Shown here: positions 45,068 to 53,496 of the stretch, piece after piece
Layout: every line of letters begins with the position of its first letter
Position numbering within the stretch: the first letter of the stretch is position 1
NCBI RefSeq assembly: GCF_006442975.2
Contig: NZ_CP083954.1
Coordinates: 5,029,501-5,093,500, forward strand
Origin: Mesorhizobium sp. B2-1-1
GTDB taxonomy: Bacteria > Pseudomonadota > Alphaproteobacteria > Rhizobiales > Rhizobiaceae
Reading direction: 5' to 3'
DNA: 64,000 bases
The notes under the pieces: model-generated
What the model was told of the DNA's origin: nothing
Databases searched by the model: none
Seen by the model: only the letters and a program-made list of their open reading frames with translations
Translations under genes and position numbers: made by a program

Positions 45068-45279
45068 TTGAACAGTTTCTCCAGTTTGGAGGACAAGATT
45101 TCGTCCGCTCGATTCTCACGCACGTCGCGGATGACATAGCTGCGAACGACCTCGAAATCGAAGATGGCAATCTTTTCAGCCGCCATGGCATGTTTGTCAA
45201 AAAGACAGCGAGCCAGGGCAGACGCGAAAAGTCGTCCGATAGGGTTTGATAAATTTTGCGGGTCGGCTAAGTTGACCAT
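45064..45279 (-). CDS. Small protein coupled to the MfnB-FolB-MfnE gene (unknown function)
   Basis: From ATG 45279 the product is 71 residues (73 if GTG 45285 is used), beginning VNLADPQNLSNPIGRLFASA and ending SSKLEKLFK. It has no signal peptide or membrane helix. Its TGA overlaps the ATG of the fusion gene (ATGA at 45067-45064), a strong sign of translational coupling and of a real gene. I do not recognise a family. It is the first gene of the leftward cofactor operon. Confidence 0.65.
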   Translation of the reverse strand: MVNLADPQNLSNPIGRLFASALARCLFDKHAMAAEKIAIFDFEVVRSYVIRDVRENRADEILSSKLEKLFK

Positions 45280-45347
45280 GGGCACCTGGACTTAGCGCTG
45301 CTCCGACACCCGTCGGACCTCAGCGCAAGAATGGGTAATTACTATCG

Positions 45348-46577
45348 ATGACGAGCGCGGTGCCGGGCACTCTCGCCGCCTTTTTGTGCTTTTTTTCCCT
45401 GACCGTCAACGCTCCGGGCGCGATAGCCCAGGAAGCGGCGGCGAAGCCGGAAAAAAAGGTCACTGAAATCAAGATAGGGTATTTGCGGGCCTACGCGCCG
45501 CAATTGACGCTTTCCATGCTCGACCTGCCGCCGCGTGATGAAGGTGTCGCCGGCGCCACTGTGGCAATCGGCGATAACAACACCACCGGAAAATTCACCG
45601 ACCAGAAATTCAGCCTCGACGTGACCGAGATCAAACCCGAAGCCGACGCGGTTCAGGCATTCGAGGACCTGATCGCCAAAGGTGACCACTATGTCGTCGC
45701 AGACCTCTCGGCCAAACAATTGCTGTCGATCGCCGATATAGCCCGCGACAAGGGCGTGCTGATCTTCAACATCGGTGCCACCGACGATAGCCTGCGCGAG
45801 GAGGACTGCCGCATCAATGTTTTTCATATCGCGCCGACGCGCAGCATGCTTGCCGATGCGCTGGCGCAGTATCTCATGGTGAAGAAGTGGCCGAATTGGG
45901 TGCTGCTCTACGGCTCGCATGAGCAGGACCATCTCTACGCCGACGCGTTGCGCCGCGCGGCAACCCGTTTCGGCGGCCAGATCGTCGCCGAGAAGGAATT
46001 CAAGGACACCGGCACGGCCAGGCGTACCGACACCGGCGCCACGCAGATACAGCAGCAGATTTCCGTATTCACGCAGGATCTGCCGGAGCACGACATTGTG
46101 CTTGTCGCCGACGAAAGCCAGGTGTTTGGCACCTACGTGCCCTACCGCACCTGGACGCCGCGGCTGGTCGCCGGCACGGCCGGGCTTGTTGCATCGTCGT
46201 GGCATCCCGCCAGCGAGCAATGGGGCGGCATCCAGATGCAGAGCCGCTTCCTGAAGACGACGAGCCGACGGATGCTTTCCAAGGACATGTCGGCGTGGAC
46301 AGCAGTGCGTGCCGTCGGCGAAGCCACCACGCGCACCAAAGGCGACGATGCCAAAAAGATCAGTGACTACATCCGATCGGGCGATTTCTCGGTTGCCGCC
46401 TTCAAGGGACAGAAGCTCACCTTCCGCAAATGGAACCTCCAGCTTCGCCAGCCGATCCTGCTTGGCGACACCAAGTCGGTCGTGTCGACATCACCGCAGG
46501 AGGGCTATCTCCACCAATTCTCCGAACTCGATACGCTTGGTATCGATCAGCCGGAAACGAAATGCGTTCTCAAGTAG
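45348..46577 (+). CDS. ABC transporter substrate-binding protein, PQQ-catabolism/LutA-like
   Basis: The 409-residue product has a signal peptide (PGTLAAFLCFFSLTVNAPGA, cleavage near AIAQEA) and a type 1 periplasmic-binding fold resembling branched-chain amino acid receptors (EIKIGYLRAYAPQ, GVLIFNIGATDDSLR, WVLLYGSHEQDHLYADAL). It fits the TIGR03863-type family tied to PQQ alcohol dehydrogenase systems; the related LutA of Methylobacterium takes part in lanthanide uptake. It heads six same-direction genes with an ABC-2-type ATPase and permease. Metal or alcohol-related ligand specificity is inferred, not visible. Confidence 0.85.
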   Translation: MTSAVPGTLAAFLCFFSLTVNAPGAIAQEAAAKPEKKVTEIKIGYLRAYAPQLTLSMLDLPPRDEGVAGATVAIGDNNTTGKFTDQKFSLDVTEIKPEADAVQAFEDLIAKGDHYVVADLSAKQLLSIADIARDKGVLIFNIGATDDSLREEDCRINVFHIAPTRSMLADALAQYLMVKKWPNWVLLYGSHEQDHLYADALRRAATRFGGQIVAEKEFKDTGTARRTDTGATQIQQQISVFTQDLPEHDIVLVADESQVFGTYVPYRTWTPRLVAGTAGLVASSWHPASEQWGGIQMQSRFLKTTSRRMLSKDMSAWTAVRAVGEATTRTKGDDAKKISDYIRSGDFSVAAFKGQKLTFRKWNLQLRQPILLGDTKSVVSTSPQEGYLHQFSELDTLGIDQPETKCVLK

Positions 46578-46598
46578 GGCCAAAGGGGAGGAATTTGC

Positions 46599-47570
46599 GT
46601 GCAGACACGAGCTTGTGCATTCGCCATTCTCGCGGCCGGCCTCACGGCCAGCCCGGCATCGGCCTATACGGCCTACGTTTCCAACGAGAAGGACAACACG
46701 ATGACAGTCGTCGACACGGCCACCATGCAAGTGGTGAAGACCGTCGAGGTCGGCCAGAGGCCACGCGGCATCACCATCTCGCATGACGGCAAATTCGTTT
46801 ATCTTTGCGCCAGTGATGACGACACGGTCGAAATCATCGACACCGCGACGCTGCAAATCGTCGGCACGCTGCCATCTGGCCCCGATCCCGAATTGTTCGT
46901 GCTCTCGCCTGACGGCAAGACGCTCTATGTCGCCAATGAGGACGACAACCTCGTCACCGCCATCGACGTCGAGAGCAAGCAGGTCATGGCCGAGATTCCA
47001 GTCGGCGTGGAACCGGAAGGCATGGGTATCAGCCCTGATGGCAAGACCATGGTCAACACCTCGGAAACCACCAGCATGGCGCATTTCATCGACACTGGCA
47101 CCCACGATGTAACCGATAACGTGCTGGTCGACACGCGCCCGCGCTTTGCCGAATTCAAGCCGGACGGCTCGCAGGTCTGGGTCAGCGCCGAAGTGGGCGG
47201 CACCGTCAGCGTCATCGATAACGCCAAACGCGAAGTGGTGAAGAAGATCCAGTTCGCGATTCAGGGATTGCGGGCTGAGACCATCCAGCCGGTAGGCATC
47301 GCCATCAGCGCCGACGGCAAGAAAGCCTATGTCGCGCTCGGCCCGGCGAACCATGTCGCCGTGGTCAATACCGACACCTTCGAGGTCGAGAAATACATCC
47401 TCGTCGGCCAACGCGTCTGGCACCTGGCCTTCACACCCGACCAGAAAACGCTGATCACCACGAATGGCAACTCCAACGACATCACGTTCATCGATACGGC
47501 GACCGACGAGCCGGTCCAATCGCTCACCGTGGGCCAGCAGCCTTGGGGTGTGGCCATTTCGCCCAAATAG
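46599..47570 (+). CDS. Periplasmic YVTN beta-propeller protein (PQQ/lut-associated)
   Basis: GTG 46599, preceded by AGGGGAGGAA, starts a 323-residue exported protein (signal FAILAAGLTASPASA). Seven-odd beta-propeller blades repeat the pattern YVSNEKDNTMTVVDTATMQV, with YLCASDDDTVEIIDTATLQI, YVANEDDNLVTAIDV and so on. The family is the PQQ-dependent-catabolism propeller (TIGR03866-type). A periplasmic lanthanide-binding propeller (LutD) has been described in the corresponding Methylobacterium cluster. It probably acts with the preceding binding protein. Confidence 0.88.
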   Translation: MQTRACAFAILAAGLTASPASAYTAYVSNEKDNTMTVVDTATMQVVKTVEVGQRPRGITISHDGKFVYLCASDDDTVEIIDTATLQIVGTLPSGPDPELFVLSPDGKTLYVANEDDNLVTAIDVESKQVMAEIPVGVEPEGMGISPDGKTMVNTSETTSMAHFIDTGTHDVTDNVLVDTRPRFAEFKPDGSQVWVSAEVGGTVSVIDNAKREVVKKIQFAIQGLRAETIQPVGIAISADGKKAYVALGPANHVAVVNTDTFEVEKYILVGQRVWHLAFTPDQKTLITTNGNSNDITFIDTATDEPVQSLTVGQQPWGVAISPK

Positions 47571-47599
47571 CAGACATTGATCATGGGGAGGATCGCGAC

Positions 47600-48043
47600 A
47601 TGAAATTTCGCCATAGATTTATCTTCGCCGCGCTCGCCGGATTTGTGCTTGCTCCGATCGGCGCAAGCGCGGATGACGCAACGCCAAAACCATCGCGTGC
47701 CAGCAAGAACCTGCCGGAATTGATTATCGGCTCGGCCGATTCCACCTATGCCGTCAATCAGAAGGATTTCGAGCTGATCGCCGGCCAAGGCTATCGCTGG
47801 AAGATCACCTCCAAGGGCGGTTTCGAATACAAATTCGTGACCGACCTGTTCCGCAATGTGTGGATGGACCAGATCGTCATCGACGATCTGGAGGTGCATA
47901 TGGACGGCGGACCGGCCTGGCTGGAATTCGACGACGCGGGAACGATCCAGGTGCAATTCCACACAGTTCGCCCCGGCGAGTATACCTGGTCGGTTCCCGA
48001 CCTCGCCGACAAGGGCCTGAAGGGCAAGATCACGATCAAGTGA
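47600..48043 (+). CDS. Exported cupredoxin-like protein of the PQQ/lut-type cluster
   Basis: ATG 47600, with GGGGAGGA before it, gives a 147-residue protein with signal peptide (FIFAALAGFVLAPIGASA). The mature part has a beta-rich pattern with an ending typical of cupredoxin folds (TIQVQFHTVRPGEYTWSVPD, then KGKITIK). A complete His-Cys-His-Met copper site is not seen, so copper binding is doubtful. Acidic patches (IVIDDLEVHMDGG, LEFDDAG) could bind another cation. It lies 29 bp after the propeller gene. Confidence 0.72.
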   Translation: MKFRHRFIFAALAGFVLAPIGASADDATPKPSRASKNLPELIIGSADSTYAVNQKDFELIAGQGYRWKITSKGGFEYKFVTDLFRNVWMDQIVIDDLEVHMDGGPAWLEFDDAGTIQVQFHTVRPGEYTWSVPDLADKGLKGKITIK

Positions 48044-48113
48044 GACCAAAGGAAATCAGGCGCTCTAGATAGCAGTGCGTCCTGCCAACGCGTCCTGAAG
48101 GAGCGATCCGGGC

Positions 48114-48902
48114 ATGCAGCATGTGAGGACAAGCGGACCGGGAGACGAGGCGGCGGCGCTCGACGTCAGTGCCGTCAGCCACTCCTATGGACCGAAGCGG
48201 GCACTCAACGAGGTCTCGTTCTCGATCTTGCCGGCGACGTTCACCGTCCTGCTCGGCCTCAACGGGGCCGGCAAGACAACGCTGTTCTCCCTGATCAGCC
48301 ACCTCTATGACACGCGTCACGGGTCGATCCGCATCTTCGGCCACGACATCCGCAGCGCTTCGGGCGAAGCTCTCAGACGGGTCGGCATCGTGTTCCAGGC
48401 GCGCACGCTCGACCTCGATCTCAGCGTCTATCAGAATCTTTCCTACCATGCCTCGCTGCATGGCATTGGCGGACGCGAAGCCCGGCAGCGCATCGCCGCG
48501 CTGCTTGACACAGTCGACATGCAGGGCCGCCAGCATGACAAGGCACGCAGCCTCTCCGGCGGTCAGATGCGGCGCATCGAGATCGCCCGGGCGCTGCTTC
48601 ACCGACCTTCCCTGCTCCTGCTTGACGAAGCGACCGTCGGCCTCGACATCGAGTCGCGTGCTGGCATCCTCGCCACCATCCGCAAGCTCGTCGAAACCGA
48701 TGGTATCGGCGTGCTCTGGGCCACGCATCTGATCGATGAAGTCGACGATACCGATCATGTCGTCGTGCTGCGGCGGGGTGACCTGGTCGCCAGGGGCAAG
48801 GTGTCGGATGTCGTCCAGGCAAATGGAGGAAATTCCATTCGCGATGCCTTTTCGAAGCTCAGCCGCATCGACGCGGCAGGCATGGCGGAGACATCGTCAT
48901 GA
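48114..48902 (+). CDS. ABC transporter ATP-binding protein (PQQ/lut-type)
   Basis: The 262-residue ATPase has Walker A GLNGAGKTT (48-56, Lys54), Q-loop FQARTLDLDLSV, signature LSGGQ (147-151), Walker B LLLLDEATVGLD (167-178) and switch His in WATHLID. It resembles DrrA/NodI-type ABC-2 exporters and the TIGR03864-type PQQ-associated ATPase (LutE-like). It pairs with the permease gene, whose ATG overlaps the stop by 4 bp (ATGA). Confidence 0.92.
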   Translation: MQHVRTSGPGDEAAALDVSAVSHSYGPKRALNEVSFSILPATFTVLLGLNGAGKTTLFSLISHLYDTRHGSIRIFGHDIRSASGEALRRVGIVFQARTLDLDLSVYQNLSYHASLHGIGGREARQRIAALLDTVDMQGRQHDKARSLSGGQMRRIEIARALLHRPSLLLLDEATVGLDIESRAGILATIRKLVETDGIGVLWATHLIDEVDDTDHVVVLRRGDLVARGKVSDVVQANGGNSIRDAFSKLSRIDAAGMAETSS

Positions 48903-49774
48903 GCGCTCCTGCGATGCCCGGAAAAGTTGTCGGCATCAAACCGGTAGGGTCTGAACCATTCGGCCTCCGCCACTATCTCATTTGCCTGAAAGGCATCGTC
49001 CTGCGCGAGTGCCTGCGCTTCCTGCACCAACGCGAACGGTTCATTTCCTCACTGGTGCGGCCGCTCGTCTGGCTGTTCATCTTCGCCGCCGGCTTCCGCC
49101 AGGTGCTCGGCGTGTCGATCATCCCTCCTTACAAGACCTATGTGCTCTACGAGGTCTACATCACTCCGGGTCTGTGCGGCATGATCCTGCTGTTTTCCGG
49201 CATGCAGTCTTCACTGTCGATGGTCTACGACCGCGAGATGGGCAACATGCGCATCCTGCTGGTCAGCCCATTTCCGCGCTGGTTCCTGCTGGTGTCGAAG
49301 ATGTTGGCCGGCGTGGCCGTATCGATCGTGCAAGTCTACGCATTTCTGATCGTCGCCTGGTTGTGGGGCGTCAGGGCGCCGCCGCTCGGCTATCTCTACG
49401 TGCTGCCGGCACTGTTTCTGTCGGGCATGATGCTTTGCGCGCTCGGCATGCTTTTGTCGTCCATGATCAAGCAACTCGAAAACTTCGCCGGCATCATGAA
49501 CTTCGTTATCTTTCCAGGCTATTTCGCGTCTCCGGCGCTGTATCCTTTGTGGCGTATCCAGGAGGCAAGCCCCCTGCTCTACAAGATCTGCCTCGCCAAT
49601 CCGTTCACCTATGCCGTCGAACTGATCCGCTTCGCCTTCTATGGGCAGATCGACTGGCTGTCGCTGGGCGTCGTCGCCGGTTGCACGCTGTTGTTTCTGG
49701 GCGGCGCCATCATTGCGTACGATCCTTCGCGCGGCCTGATGACCCGCAAACAGGACACGGGAGGAAACGGCTGA
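48899..49774 (+). CDS. ABC-2-type transporter permease (PQQ/lut-type)
   Basis: The 291-residue permease has about six transmembrane helices (PLVWLFIFAAGFRQVLGV, MILLFSGMQSSLSMVYDREM, FPRWFLLVSKMLAGVAVSIV and later ones) and the ABC-2 loop VYDREMGNMRILLVSPFPRW. It belongs with the ATPase upstream (TIGR03861-like, LutF-like). The combination of an ABC-2 permease with a periplasmic binding protein is unusual and shared by this family. Its TGA overlaps the next ATG by one base. Confidence 0.92.
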   Translation: MSAPAMPGKVVGIKPVGSEPFGLRHYLICLKGIVLRECLRFLHQRERFISSLVRPLVWLFIFAAGFRQVLGVSIIPPYKTYVLYEVYITPGLCGMILLFSGMQSSLSMVYDREMGNMRILLVSPFPRWFLLVSKMLAGVAVSIVQVYAFLIVAWLWGVRAPPLGYLYVLPALFLSGMMLCALGMLLSSMIKQLENFAGIMNFVIFPGYFASPALYPLWRIQEASPLLYKICLANPFTYAVELIRFAFYGQIDWLSLGVVAGCTLLFLGGAIIAYDPSRGLMTRKQDTGGNG

Positions 49775-50400
49775 TGGCGCGAATGAGACTTGTGCACACC
49801 CTGGTTCTGGTCGCCATGCTTGTCCCGATGGACGCCAGGGCGGCAAACACCGATCCCGACTGGCCTTGCATGCAGCGCAAGGTGCCGCAGCTCTCGCTCG
49901 GCCAGATCTGGAATGGGCCGGAGCTTCCCCCGGCGGCGAAGGATTGGTCGAAGGATTCGGGCGTCTCCGCGCTGGTCGAGGCGGTGGCGGCCCGACGGAC
50001 GCCGATTGCCGAAGCCCAGAAGGAGATCAAGGACTTCGTGGCTTCTCTGCCGGCGGAGCAGGTCGCACCAAAGATGGCGATGCTGGTGCAGGGAATGTTC
50101 GATCACATGGACGCCGAGCGTTCGCACGTGATTTCCGGCATTTCCCGCTATGCCCACAAACAGCTCGAAATGGCGGCTGAATTGCGCAAGGAAGCATCCG
50201 ACGTCGACGCCCTACGTGCCAAAGCCGACGCCGATCCGGACGAAGTCGAACGGCGAACCGACCAGTTGAATTTCGCGACGCGCATTTTCAACGAACGTGT
50301 CCAGTCGCTGACCTATGTCTGCGACGTGCCGACGATAATCGAGCAGCGGCTCTATCAATTGTCCAGGACCGTCTCGGAAACGCTCGGTCGGAAGAAATAG
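49774..50400 (+). CDS. Exported helical protein of the PQQ/lut-type cluster (unknown function)
   Basis: The 208-residue product has a signal peptide (MRLVHTLVLVAMLVPMDARA) and a mature, mostly alpha-helical, charged domain (AAELRKEASDVDALRAKADA, VERRTDQLNFATRIFNERVQ). Two cysteines (DWPCMQRK and TYVCDVP) may form a disulfide. Genes of this type end the lut-like cluster in other methylotrophs. No enzymatic motif is seen. Its ATG overlaps the permease stop (TGATG), so it belongs to the same operon. Confidence 0.8.
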   Translation: MARMRLVHTLVLVAMLVPMDARAANTDPDWPCMQRKVPQLSLGQIWNGPELPPAAKDWSKDSGVSALVEAVAARRTPIAEAQKEIKDFVASLPAEQVAPKMAMLVQGMFDHMDAERSHVISGISRYAHKQLEMAAELRKEASDVDALRAKADADPDEVERRTDQLNFATRIFNERVQSLTYVCDVPTIIEQRLYQLSRTVSETLGRKK

Positions 50401-50501
50401 ACCTTCAGTCGACCTTGCGACGGATTTCACGTCTCTTGGCAGGCGACACGTCCGGCGTCTCGCTCCGGTCGATTCCGAACGCCATCCGTCGGTCATCCCG
50501 C

Positions 50502-51434
50502 TCAGGAATCGGGATAAAGCTTACCGAACAGGGGCAGATACATCGCGCCCTTGCGCATCAGGAAATCGTTGAACGTAGCCATGGCCGGCGAGATTGCGTG
50601 ATCGGTTCGTATCACCGAGAACCATTGTCGGCGGATCGGCATGCCGACAACGTCGAGGATGACGAGCCGGCCAGCTTCCGTTTCCGCGGCGATGGTGTGG
50701 GCAGAAATGAAGGCGATGCCCAGACCAGCCATCACCGCCTGCTTGATCGTTTCGTTCGAGCCCATCTCGACACCGAGTTCGTCGATGCGGCCAGGCACGT
50801 CGCTCAGGAATATTTCCAGCGAGATGCGGGTTCCGGAGCCGGGCTCGCGAATAAGGAAATGCTCCTCGGCAATGCGCTCTTTGGAGATATCGCGCGCCGC
50901 CGCCAGCGGGTGTTCGGGCGGCGCGATGATGACCAGCGGGTGGTCGCCGAAGACCGAAGCACGCACCGGTACCTCTTTCGCCGGGCGCCCCATCAGCGCG
51001 ATGTCGATGTCGTGATTCTTGAGGTTGTCGATTGTCTGGGCACGATTGCCGATGGCAAGCCGCATGTCGATGTCGGGATGTTCCTTCATGAACGCAGCCA
51101 TCAACCGCGGCGCGAAATACTTGGCGGTGGAAACGACGCCGAGCCTCAAGCTACCCGTACGAACGCCCTTGATGGCGTCGATCTTGTCTTCGAGCAGACC
51201 GAGATGCTCCTCGATAGCTTGCGCTGCCTCAACGACGGCCAAACCTGCGGCAGTGGGACGCATGCCGTCCGACGTCCGGTCGAACAGAGCCAGTTGGAAT
51301 TCTTCCTCCATTTGCCGCAACTGAATTGTCAGTGCTGAAGGAGACAGACCTAACGCCTTGGCCGCACTCACAATTTTTCCGTGCCTGATGATGGCCTGGA
51401 TGGTCTTGAAATGCTTGAGCGTGAGGTTTCTCAT
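50502..51434 (-). CDS. cbbR: LysR-type regulator of the Calvin cycle operon
   Basis: The 310-residue protein has an N-terminal winged HTH (LKHFKTIQAIIRHGKIVSAAKALGLSPSALT, residues 6-36) and a LysR effector domain (GSLRLGVVSTAKYFAPRLMA, GLGIAFISAHTIAAE). CbbR activates cbb genes in response to metabolites such as RuBP, NADPH or PEP, depending on the species. It is divergent from cbbF with 124 bp between them, the classical arrangement, and that space holds two CbbR-like boxes. Confidence 0.94.
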   Translation of the reverse strand: MRNLTLKHFKTIQAIIRHGKIVSAAKALGLSPSALTIQLRQMEEEFQLALFDRTSDGMRPTAAGLAVVEAAQAIEEHLGLLEDKIDAIKGVRTGSLRLGVVSTAKYFAPRLMAAFMKEHPDIDMRLAIGNRAQTIDNLKNHDIDIALMGRPAKEVPVRASVFGDHPLVIIAPPEHPLAAARDISKERIAEEHFLIREPGSGTRISLEIFLSDVPGRIDELGVEMGSNETIKQAVMAGLGIAFISAHTIAAETEAGRLVILDVVGMPIRRQWFSVIRTDHAISPAMATFNDFLMRKGAMYLPLFGKLYPDS

Positions 51435-51443
51435 GTCTCATGC

Positions 51444-51456
51444 TAAATTATTTTTA
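51444..51456. promoter_or_regulatory. CbbR-type box 1 (TNA-N7-TNA)
   Basis: TAA-ATTATTT-TTA fits the CbbR/LysR consensus TNA-N7-TNA exactly. It lies 10 bp upstream of the cbbR start codon, fitting autoregulation. AT-rich DNA gives such matches by chance fairly often, so the pairing with box 2 carries the weight. Confidence 0.6.
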
Positions 51457-51470
51457 GTACCAACGTAAAG

Positions 51471-51483
51471 TTATTGAATTTTA
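51471..51483. promoter_or_regulatory. CbbR-type box 2 (TNA-N7-TNA)
   Basis: TTA-TTGAATT-TTA is a second exact match, 27 bp downstream of box 1 and 76 bp before the cbbF ATG. Two spaced sites (recognition and activation) are the norm for CbbR-controlled divergent promoters. Confidence 0.6.
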
Positions 51484-51558
51484 CTTATCAAGTGTCGTTT
51501 GTTTTCATTCCCCCGATCCAGCCGATCCGAGGAGACGCGGCTGGATCGGGAGGTTACG

Positions 51559-52605
51559 ATGCCAGCGGCAACGCTCGACGCTTTTCTGAACTCCTATCTC
51601 GGCCAGCCGGACGAACTTCGCTCCGCGGTCGTAACGACTGTCCGTCAGCTGACACAGGCCGCCAGCAAGATCCGCAATACCATCAATCAAGGTGTGCTCG
51701 GCGCCGCCTTTGCCGGGACCCGTGGCGCCAACGCCGACGGCGATGTCCAGAAGGATCTCGACGTCTTCTCCGACGACATCTTCCTCGACGCCATGCGCCA
51801 CGCTCCGGTCGCGCTCTACGCTTCCGAGGAGCTGGAGCAGCCGGTCCTACTCGACAGGCAAGCACCACTCGCCATTGCCATCGACCCGCTCGACGGCTCT
51901 TCCAACATCGACACCAACGTGTCGATCGGAACGATCTTCTCGCTCCTGCCCGCAACTGGCGCGCCGGATGCCGATCCGGCCGCCTCTTTTTTGCAGGCGG
52001 GCGTGAATCAGCTAGGCGCCGGTTTCTTCATCTATGGGCCGCAGTTGGCGCTCGTCCTGTCGCTCGGCAGCGGTACGCATATCTTCGTCCTGTCGGCCAG
52101 GCTCGGCACCTTCGTCCAGGCATACGAGAGCCGGATCATTCCGCAACGCACCCAGGAGTTCGCCATCAACGCCGCCAACTACCGGCACTGGGACGAGGCC
52201 GTGCGGCTCTATGTCGACGACTGCCTGGAGGGCACCGAAGGACCGCGAGAGAAGGATTTCAACATGCGCTGGATCGCCTCCCTGGTCGCCGACTGCTACC
52301 GCATATTGATGCGCGGCGGCGTGTTTCTCTACCCCGGCGACCGGCGCAAGGGCTACGGTCAGGGACGGCTGCGCCTGGTCTACGAGGCCAACCCGATTGC
52401 CTATCTCATAGAACAGGCTGCCGGTGCGGCCACCGATACGATCAACCGCATCCTGGACATCGAACCCGACAGCCTGCACCAGCGCGTGCCGATGGTCTTC
52501 GGGTCGGCGCGGGAGGTCGCGCGCGTCACCCGCTACCACACCGAGCCGAGCAACATCGGCGAACGAGCGCCGCTGTTCAGCCGCCGTGGCCTCTTCAGAG
52601 CCTGA
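51559..52605 (+). CDS. cbbF: Fructose-1,6-/sedoheptulose-1,7-bisphosphatase, class I
   Basis: ATG 51559 has GGGAGG at 51548-51553; an earlier in-frame start at 51499 would run through the promoter. The 348-residue product has class I FBPase motifs: the metal-binding AIAIDPLDGSSNIDTN and the substrate region FLYPGDRRKGYGQGRLRLVYEANP. It dephosphorylates fructose 1,6- (and likely sedoheptulose 1,7-) bisphosphate in the Calvin cycle. It is the first gene of the cbb operon. Confidence 0.95.
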   Translation: MPAATLDAFLNSYLGQPDELRSAVVTTVRQLTQAASKIRNTINQGVLGAAFAGTRGANADGDVQKDLDVFSDDIFLDAMRHAPVALYASEELEQPVLLDRQAPLAIAIDPLDGSSNIDTNVSIGTIFSLLPATGAPDADPAASFLQAGVNQLGAGFFIYGPQLALVLSLGSGTHIFVLSARLGTFVQAYESRIIPQRTQEFAINAANYRHWDEAVRLYVDDCLEGTEGPREKDFNMRWIASLVADCYRILMRGGVFLYPGDRRKGYGQGRLRLVYEANPIAYLIEQAAGAATDTINRILDIEPDSLHQRVPMVFGSAREVARVTRYHTEPSNIGERAPLFSRRGLFRA

Positions 52606-52613
52606 GCAGCACC

Positions 52614-53486
52614 ATGTCAGCCAAGCACCCCATCATCACCATCACCGGCTCGTCGGGCGCCGGCACCACTTCGGTCAAGCGTATCTTCGAGCTGATCTTC
52701 CGGCGCGAGAACATCGAGGCCGCGTTCATCGAAGGCGACGCATTCCACCGCTACGACCGCGCCGCGATGAAGGCAAAGGTGGCCGAAGAGGAGAAGGCCG
52801 GCAATCCGAACTTCACCCACTTCCATGCCGCGGCCAACGAACTCGGGATTCTCGAAGAGGTGTTCGCGGAATACGGCCGCCGGGGATCCGGAAGAACCCG
52901 CACCTACATCCATGACGAGGAAGAGGAAAAGCAGTACGGCACGCCACCGGGAAGCTTTACCGAATGGCGCGAGTTCGGTCCCAGCGACCTGCTCTTCTAC
53001 GAGGGGCTGCACGGCTGTGTCGTCACCGACACGATCAATTTGGCGAAGCATGCGGATCTCAAGATCGGCGTCGTGCCGGTCATCAATCTCGAATGGATCC
53101 AGAAGATCCATCGCGACCGTTCGACACGCGGCTATTCCACCGAGGCGGTGATGGACGTGATCCTGCGCCGGATGCCCGACTATGTCCGCTACATTGTCCC
53201 GCAATTCTCGCAGACCGCCATCAATTTCCAGCGCGTGCCGATCGTCGATACGTCCAACCCCTTCATCGCGCGCTGGATTCCGACGCCTGACGAATCGATG
53301 CTGGTTATCCGCTTCGCCAATCCGCGCGGCATCGATTTTCCCTATCTGCTGTCGATGATCCACGACTCGTTCATGTCGCGGCCAAATTCCATCGTGGTGC
53401 CAGGCAACAAGCTCGACCTTGCCATGCAGCTGATCCTGACGCCGCTCATCCTGCAATTGATCGAACGCAAGAGCCGTGTGTCGTGA
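52614..53486 (+). CDS. cbbP: Phosphoribulokinase
   Basis: The 290-residue product is a bacterial class I PRK: P-loop [17 protein letters not shown] (residues 10-26), [12 protein letters not shown], and [21 protein letters not shown]. It phosphorylates ribulose 5-phosphate to RuBP, the substrate of RuBisCO. Bacterial PRKs are often NADH-activated. Its ATG is 9 bp after the cbbF stop. Confidence 0.96.
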   Translation: MSAKHPIITITGSSGAGTTSVKRIFELIFRRENIEAAFIEGDAFHRYDRAAMKAKVAEEEKAGNPNFTHFHAAANELGILEEVFAEYGRRGSGRTRTYIHDEEEEKQYGTPPGSFTEWREFGPSDLLFYEGLHGCVVTDTINLAKHADLKIGVVPVINLEWIQKIHRDRSTRGYSTEAVMDVILRRMPDYVRYIVPQFSQTAINFQRVPIVDTSNPFIARWIPTPDESMLVIRFANPRGIDFPYLLSMIHDSFMSRPNSIVVPGNKLDLAMQLILTPLILQLIERKSRVS

Positions 53487-53496
53487 GGAGGACGCC

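Noticed and set aside
45348..46577. Branched-chain amino acid (LIV) transporter binding protein
   Set aside because: The partner permease and ATPase are of the ABC-2 type and the neighbours are PQQ-associated families, unlike a Liv operon with two LivHM permeases and two ATPases.
51474..53486. 670-residue frame that would fuse a leader to phosphoribulokinase
   Set aside because: Its first ~380 residues are an out-of-frame reading of cbbF (Arg/Ala-rich, no domain); the kinase starts at ATG 52614.
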